Part shown: in pieces, positions 59,247 to 64,000 of the stretch
Numbering within the stretch: position 1 is the stretch's first letter
Layout of the letters: each line of letters opens with the position of its first letter
Source of the DNA: Linum tenue
Taxonomy: Eukaryota > Streptophyta > Magnoliopsida > Malpighiales > Linaceae
Reading direction: 5' to 3'
Assembly (NCBI GenBank): GCA_946122785.1
Contig: CAMGYJ010000008.1
Span: 8,395,475 to 8,459,474, forward strand
Length of the DNA stretch: 64,000 nt
The notes under the pieces: model-generated
What the model saw: only the letters and a program-made list of their open reading frames with translations
Databases searched by the model: none
Told to the model about the DNA's origin: nothing
Program-made: the position numbers and the translations under genes

Positions 59247-61789
59247 TTGCGGTCATGTGATTCAAACAGGAAATCGATTCTGGCTGGATTACTATCGCCG
59301 TGCCGATCGATCTGAACAACTGATTTGTGGTTGTCGCGCATCGCGATTGTTCTTGACGATCTTGTGTCCTCCACGAAGCAGCTTACAAGGAACAGGCAGA
59401 ATGCTTTTATTTCCGAACCTAGCCCACTATTGGGAGTCGATCAACTGAAGACGGTTATGAAATTGAGGGAATTGTGGTTCTGCCGGTTATTTGATTTGTG
59501 ATTTTGCCTTTGATTTATCCTTTATGTTCTCTGTTGAGTGGTCCGGCACTGATAATTACCGGGGAAGCGGTTTTGTAGTTTTCATTCAATTGCAGGAGCA
59601 GCCCACGGGCTACGGCGGAAAGAATGGAAAGATACGGCGGTGGCGCCCAGACGGGAGAAGTGGGTAGGTCATGGAATTCATGATCAGCTCTAACCCGGCA
59701 GGTTTTTCTATCACGGAGAATGGTGGCGGATCTTGGGCCCTACCGCAGCTAATGTATTGCACCGGGCTGGACTCCCAGGACAAATGCCTTCGGCTAACGG
59801 CGAAGAAAGTGCTGGGCCGAAATGGGACTCATAACTAAGAAAGCTATTGAGTCAGCAATCATACAGGCCAGATCCTTTTATTTAAATTCCGTTTCGGGCC
59901 AAGAAAGGAGAGCCCCGGTCCAAGTTCCGCCTGGCTCTGGCGTCGTTCTTTGTTTTTCATGAAGCCTCCATTCAAATTCTTATATGTAGAAGCTTTCTAT
60001 AAAGGACAAAAAGAGGCACCAATTTGGAAGCTAAGCCAAAGCTAGCTATTCGTTACGAATCAGAAGGGAGTGACTTAGTAAAGAGGTAATGACCTTAACC
60101 TCACTCGTGAGTCATTAAATGATGATTTTATAGAACCCATGTCATATAACTTTATGCATGGAATAGTTAAATCTTCTAAAGAGGCTAGAATTGAGGTTCC
60201 ATATGTTGACGCTGAATTGTGCTTTCTTCAAATAATTAGAGTACCAATTTGGGTACATGTTGTGGAATAGAGTAATTTTGATTACATGATTGCACACTCT
60301 GGAGCATATATGAACGCATATTCTATGATAAATATACTAGTAAAATAGAATTGATGCATGTCGACATTGAGGTGTATTACCTCGATGATTAGAGCATAAA
60401 TTGAATACATGCTATGGAGTATTGATGCATGCATATATGTGAAGAATATATGGGAATAGAATGGGTTTATTTCCCATAATAACGATATTATAAGAAGTAC
60501 TATTATCAGTACTACACGAACCACTTAGGTTGCTGTGAAACATTAAAGTTTCAAGAATGAGAGCAGCAAGCTGAACCAGATCCACACCAAATAGAATGGT
60601 ACCCTTCGTGGTAACCATAAGATTGCCACTCAATCCTCTAAGAATGACGCTATGTTTCTCAATTAAATTTGAGAAAAACTAGGTCATATGACACGAAAGT
60701 GTTAGAACAAGTTTAACATAGTATTGTGTTAACTTGATTAAATAAGAGGATTTGGTAATAATATTCACTGAGGTGATGACAGAGGTCGGCCTTAATGGTA
60801 ACTCTGAAGAATGGTTGTTGGATAGGACCGTTTCAAAATATGTGTATGATAAACGAGCTAAGCTCAATCATACATTGACGCGTATTGAAGGAGAAAGTGT
60901 TGTTGGGCAAGACCCTCACCACTATTGTTGATGGTTTTGGAAAAGTGGAAAAGAACCCTGCCTCTAGAAAGTCATTGACTATCCTAGTTGTAAGGAATGG
61001 TTAAGTAGATAAGATAAATTCTTCCAAGTGTGTCTGTATGAAGAATTAGAATATCTTATATCGCATTCCCATATTATTATTGAATGCTTGAGAAAATATG
61101 AATTTTCTATATCCAAGCTAAATGACCCATAATATGTGATTAGAGAATCAGAATAAACAGATCTGATTTATGTGGGTAAACTTGATGGAAAAGACAATAA
61201 ACAATTTATTGCTCTTTAGAGTGCTCTGATTGTCTGACTAGTTATTTGAAATGGTTTGAAATGCCTAATTGCATTATGATTGCACTGATTATTCGATATG
61301 TGGCATGCATGTGGTAGCGTTAGAAAATCAGTGTAGCATGATAACTAGAAGAGCATATGAGTGTGTTGTTATCAATAAAAACACATAGTTCCTATGAAAC
61401 GAAATACTCATGTTGTTGAGAAATCCATTAATGCCAAGAAACTTCCATTTTAAATCAAGAAATAGTGGGGGTAGTGTCCTGCCTACTATTAGAAATAATG
61501 GAACTAGTGGGGGTAAAAAAATCTGAGTTTAACTCAGAAGAAACAAATGAACCATAAATCACGAAAGGATTTTGGTTATGAATTTGTTATTTACACCCTA
61601 AGAAAGAAAGATCCTACAAGTCTGCTAGAAGTTCAAACTTCCATAAAGATGCAGAATTGTGGGAGAATCCATTATTAACGAAATGGAATTATTGGAGTCT
61701 AATAAGACTTAAAATCTTGTAGAGTTACCTCTTGGTTGAAAAGCCTTGGGTAATATATCGATAGAATCAAACAAGATTTGGCATCTTTG

Positions 61790-62990
61790 AGAATTGCCTC
61801 TTGGCAATGAAGTCATGGGTAATAAATGGATTCTTAAAAGAAAAGTGAAACCTATTGGTTTAGTTTATGAGTATAAGGATCGCCTAATAGCTAAGGCTTT
61901 AGATAGAAAAATCTACATGGAACAACCTATAGGGTTGTTATTCCTGAACATGCTTAGGGAGTCTATAGTTAGACAAATCATTGTAAGATTTGAAATAGAC
62001 TCTAAAACGATGGCATGAATAAGCTGGTTCTCTCTCATGGTTTTAAAAGTGAAAGTGACAAGTGCATTTAGTACAAATTTGAGAATGACACTTGCATTAT
62101 GAATGACACTTCGATCTTTGGTACAAAGACTCGTGATGTCAATATTATGAAAAACCATGTTGTTTGAGAATTATGAAGGTAAAAAGATCTGGATGAAGCA
62201 AGTGTTATGCTCAAAGATCCAGATTACTAGGATAATGAAATAGATTTTATCTAGATCAGTTTAACTACAAAATAGATCTAGAGGAAATACGAGTTCTACA
62301 CCTGCATAAATGTTTGATGGTGCTAGTATAATTTTTAAGAGCACCAAAGACGTTGTAAGAAAGTAAGAACATACTAGCATCGACAGTCTGCGAGAGGCAG
62401 CTGATAAACATGAGACCCGACATAGTGGGGGTACTTGGCAGGCTTACTGATCGTCCTAGTATGAAGCATTGAAATGCTATTGAAAGGGGTCATGAGACAC
62501 CTTAAAAGAACAGAAAAACCTTGGTATTTGTTATCAAAGGTTTTGCTGTATTGGTAGGGTATAATGATGCGGATTAGAATACCCTATAGAGGACTCCAAG
62601 ACAACAAGAGGCTGTGTTTTAAACATCGATAGAGAAGCTATGTCTTGGAAGTCTAAGAAGTAAACGATCCTGGCTCAATCAACTAAGAATCAGAAATAAT
62701 AGAACTAGCAATGGCTAGTAAAGAGGAAAGTTGATTGAGAGGGTCACTACTAGAGATTCCCTTATGGGAAAGACCGATCCCTCCGGTAGTTGATTAATTG
62801 TGATAGCACCGCAGCTATTGCAATAGAAGGGAACCGGTTCTAGAACGAAAAGAGACGACAAATTCGTCGTAAGCACAGTACTGTAAGAGAACTCCTAACG
62901 ATAGGAGCAATGAGGGTGGATCCTGTAAGGTCCTAACAGAATCTAGCTGATCCTTTGACGAAAGGATTATCTAGAGAGAAAGTCCAAAAT
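61790..62990 (+). pseudogene. Decayed copia reverse transcriptase and RNase H
   Basis: LPLGNEVMGNKWILKRKVKP followed by GLVYEYKDRLIAKAL (61790-61900) matches the start of copia RT (usual form LPxGxKxIGxKWIFKxKxKxDG). Near 62490 a RHLKRTEK-like stretch and a VGYNDAD stretch in another frame match the RT/RNase H junction, and near 62940 LADPLTKGL marks the RNase H end. Frames shift and stop repeatedly, and the catalytic YVDD block was not found. It cannot make an active enzyme. Confidence 0.75.
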
Positions 62991-63538
62991 ACCGCCAAAG
63001 GGTATGAGACTTATGCCTACCGAACCACGGACTACAAGTGATGGTAACCCGACCCAATAGACTGGAGATCCCAAGAAATGGGTTCAATGGGTAATAACAA
63101 GTCATGAGTAGTATGCGAAAAGTTCATGCATAGTGAAGCATGAATCCCAAAGCAATGGAGGTTGAGTTAACAACTCTTAATGAGATCTATACCCTATGTG
63201 GGGTGGAGTACTTTACTTTGGGGGTACTCCTGATAGACTCACCTATGTGAATGTGGGAGTGAGGCCGCTCCCTATGGAACTTTGGAGGCACAAAGTTGCT
63301 AGAGCGTTCACTAAACCGGGATAACGTGCATGGCCATAAACGCACGGCCTATGAGAGAATATCACTCAATGAAAAGATCCGGCGTGCTACATTGTCTGAG
63401 ATAGGGTTCAAGACTACGAGTCACCCTTATGAAATCGGAAGTGTAACCACTACGCTAAGGTTCAAATCTTCGCGATACCTTAGTTTATGCCCGATCTTAT
63501 GGAACTGTTGATGCTCAGAGATAGTTTCAAAACTATTC

Positions 63539-63549
63539 AAGTGGGGGAT
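63539..63549 (+). other. Polypurine tract of the retrotransposon
   Basis: AAGTGGGGGAT lies directly before the 3' LTR, at the usual place for plus-strand priming in copia elements. An identical tract is not present before the 5' LTR, where the flank reads GGAGGTTTAC. Confidence 0.7.
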
Positions 63550-64000
63550 TGTTGGGAATGAATAGCTTTGAAAGCTATATTGAATTAATTATCCCGTATT
63601 CTTTCTAGATACGAAAATAGATGGATAATTAATAAAAGGAATATTATGGAGATAATTAGGAATAATTATCTTAATAGATTATATTTTAATTGTGGGAGTA
63701 ATTATCTCTCTAATTAAAATATGACTTATTCCCAAAGAAAGAGGGAATATTCTGGGTTTTCTGCTCCTATAAATAGGAGACGCCCCAGACCCTCTAAACA
63801 CACCTCAGAGAGCAGAAACACGAGATAGAGAGTGAGTTCATAGAGCTCCGGTTTTCGCACAAAACCGATGAGCAATAAATTTAGAGTGGCTGTTTTATCC
63901 TGGAGGCGACCGGCTGATAGTCTGCCGTGCGCAACGAAGGCAGTGCCGCGAACGTCTTAAAGAGAGCGACCTAGTCCGCGACTCAGCCAGATCGGTAACC
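63550..64000 (+). repeat. 3' LTR, cut by the window end
   Basis: 451 bases aligned without gaps to 58751-59201, with one substitution. About 27 more bases are expected past the window end. Confidence 0.92.

Larger units (their letters stand above)
58751..64000 (+). mobile_element. Ty1/copia LTR retrotransposon in glutaredoxin intron 2 (right end beyond window)
   Basis: Two direct long repeats begin TGTTGGGAATGAATAGC at 58751 and 63550. The second runs off the window after 451 bases and differs from the first at one site (58910 C, 63709 T). A polypurine tract (AAGTGGGGGAT) precedes the right LTR. Between them, decayed copia pol pieces are readable in the plus direction (LPLGNEVMGNKWILKRKVKP, ADPLTKGLSREKV-like), with many stops. 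With an LTR of about 478 bases the element should end near 64027. The near-identical LTRs point to recent insertion; the dead interior means it was moved by enzymes supplied elsewhere. Confidence 0.92.

Noticed and set aside
59641..59655. TGGCGCCCAGACGGG as the retrotransposon primer site
   Set aside because: It resembles a tRNA-complementary site, but no LTR-like CA end precedes it and the LTR would be unusually long. It remains possible until the right LTR end is seen.

Overview
This is a gene-rich nuclear segment from a flowering plant, almost certainly a eudicot. The genes have short GT-AG introns in AT-rich DNA, plant-only families are present (raffinose synthase, DUF26 receptor kinase, RLCK-VII kinase, plant mobile domain, NRT2 transporter, FLOE), and many small MITE-type transposons lie between them. 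I cannot name the species. Gene models were built by hand from splice signals, reading-phase continuity and family knowledge. Exon ends are therefore predictions, but the multi-exon models listed close in frame.

Layout, left to right. 1-1.9 kb: edge of a neighbouring gene, with a 32-base poly-G run. 2.0-2.8 kb: hAT MITE. 3.8-6.3 kb (-): FLOE/DUF1421 protein. 8.5-11.1 kb (-): raffinose synthase. 12.0-13.1 kb: second hAT element. 14.6-17.5 kb (-): Core-2/I-branching (DUF266, GT14-like) glycosyltransferase. 17.5-24.1 kb: transposon-rich gap, including a MULE-like element carrying a copia reverse-transcriptase fragment and a broken coiled-coil gene. 24.2-25.9 kb (+): unknown plant membrane protein. 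26.1-27.9 kb (-): NRT2.7-like nitrate transporter. 29.8-32.6 kb (+): RLCK-VII/PBL kinase. 33.0-39.5 kb (-): MER3/ROCK-N-ROLLERS meiotic helicase in 26 exons. 39.8-40.6 kb: old tandem duplication in its upstream region. 41.15 kb (+): cytochrome c oxidase subunit 5C with a broken frame. 42.1-44.8 kb (-): cysteine-rich receptor-like kinase. 45-50 kb: AT-rich gap with two small elements. 50.1-53.7 kb (+): organellar NADP-isocitrate dehydrogenase in 15 exons. 54.1-54.4 kb (-): small LYR protein. 55.6-57.5 kb (+): MAIN-like plant mobile domain gene, followed by a stray fragment of isocitrate dehydrogenase exon 9. 58.3 kb (+): first two exons of a glutaredoxin C2, whose second intron holds a recent copia LTR retrotransposon running past the window end.

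The genes are ordinary monocistronic plant genes, not a functional cluster. Gene order does look ancestral. From memory, FLOE2-like, Core-2/I-branching, NRT2.7 and organellar ICDH homologues lie at about At5g14540-At5g14590 in Arabidopsis, and GRXC2 and RFS5 lie close together near At5g40370-At5g40390. The most interesting material is the mobile DNA: gene-fragment capture, an LTR element with an unusual primer-binding region, and the domesticated-transposase-like PMD gene beside a host-gene fragment. I found no clearly novel biological system.
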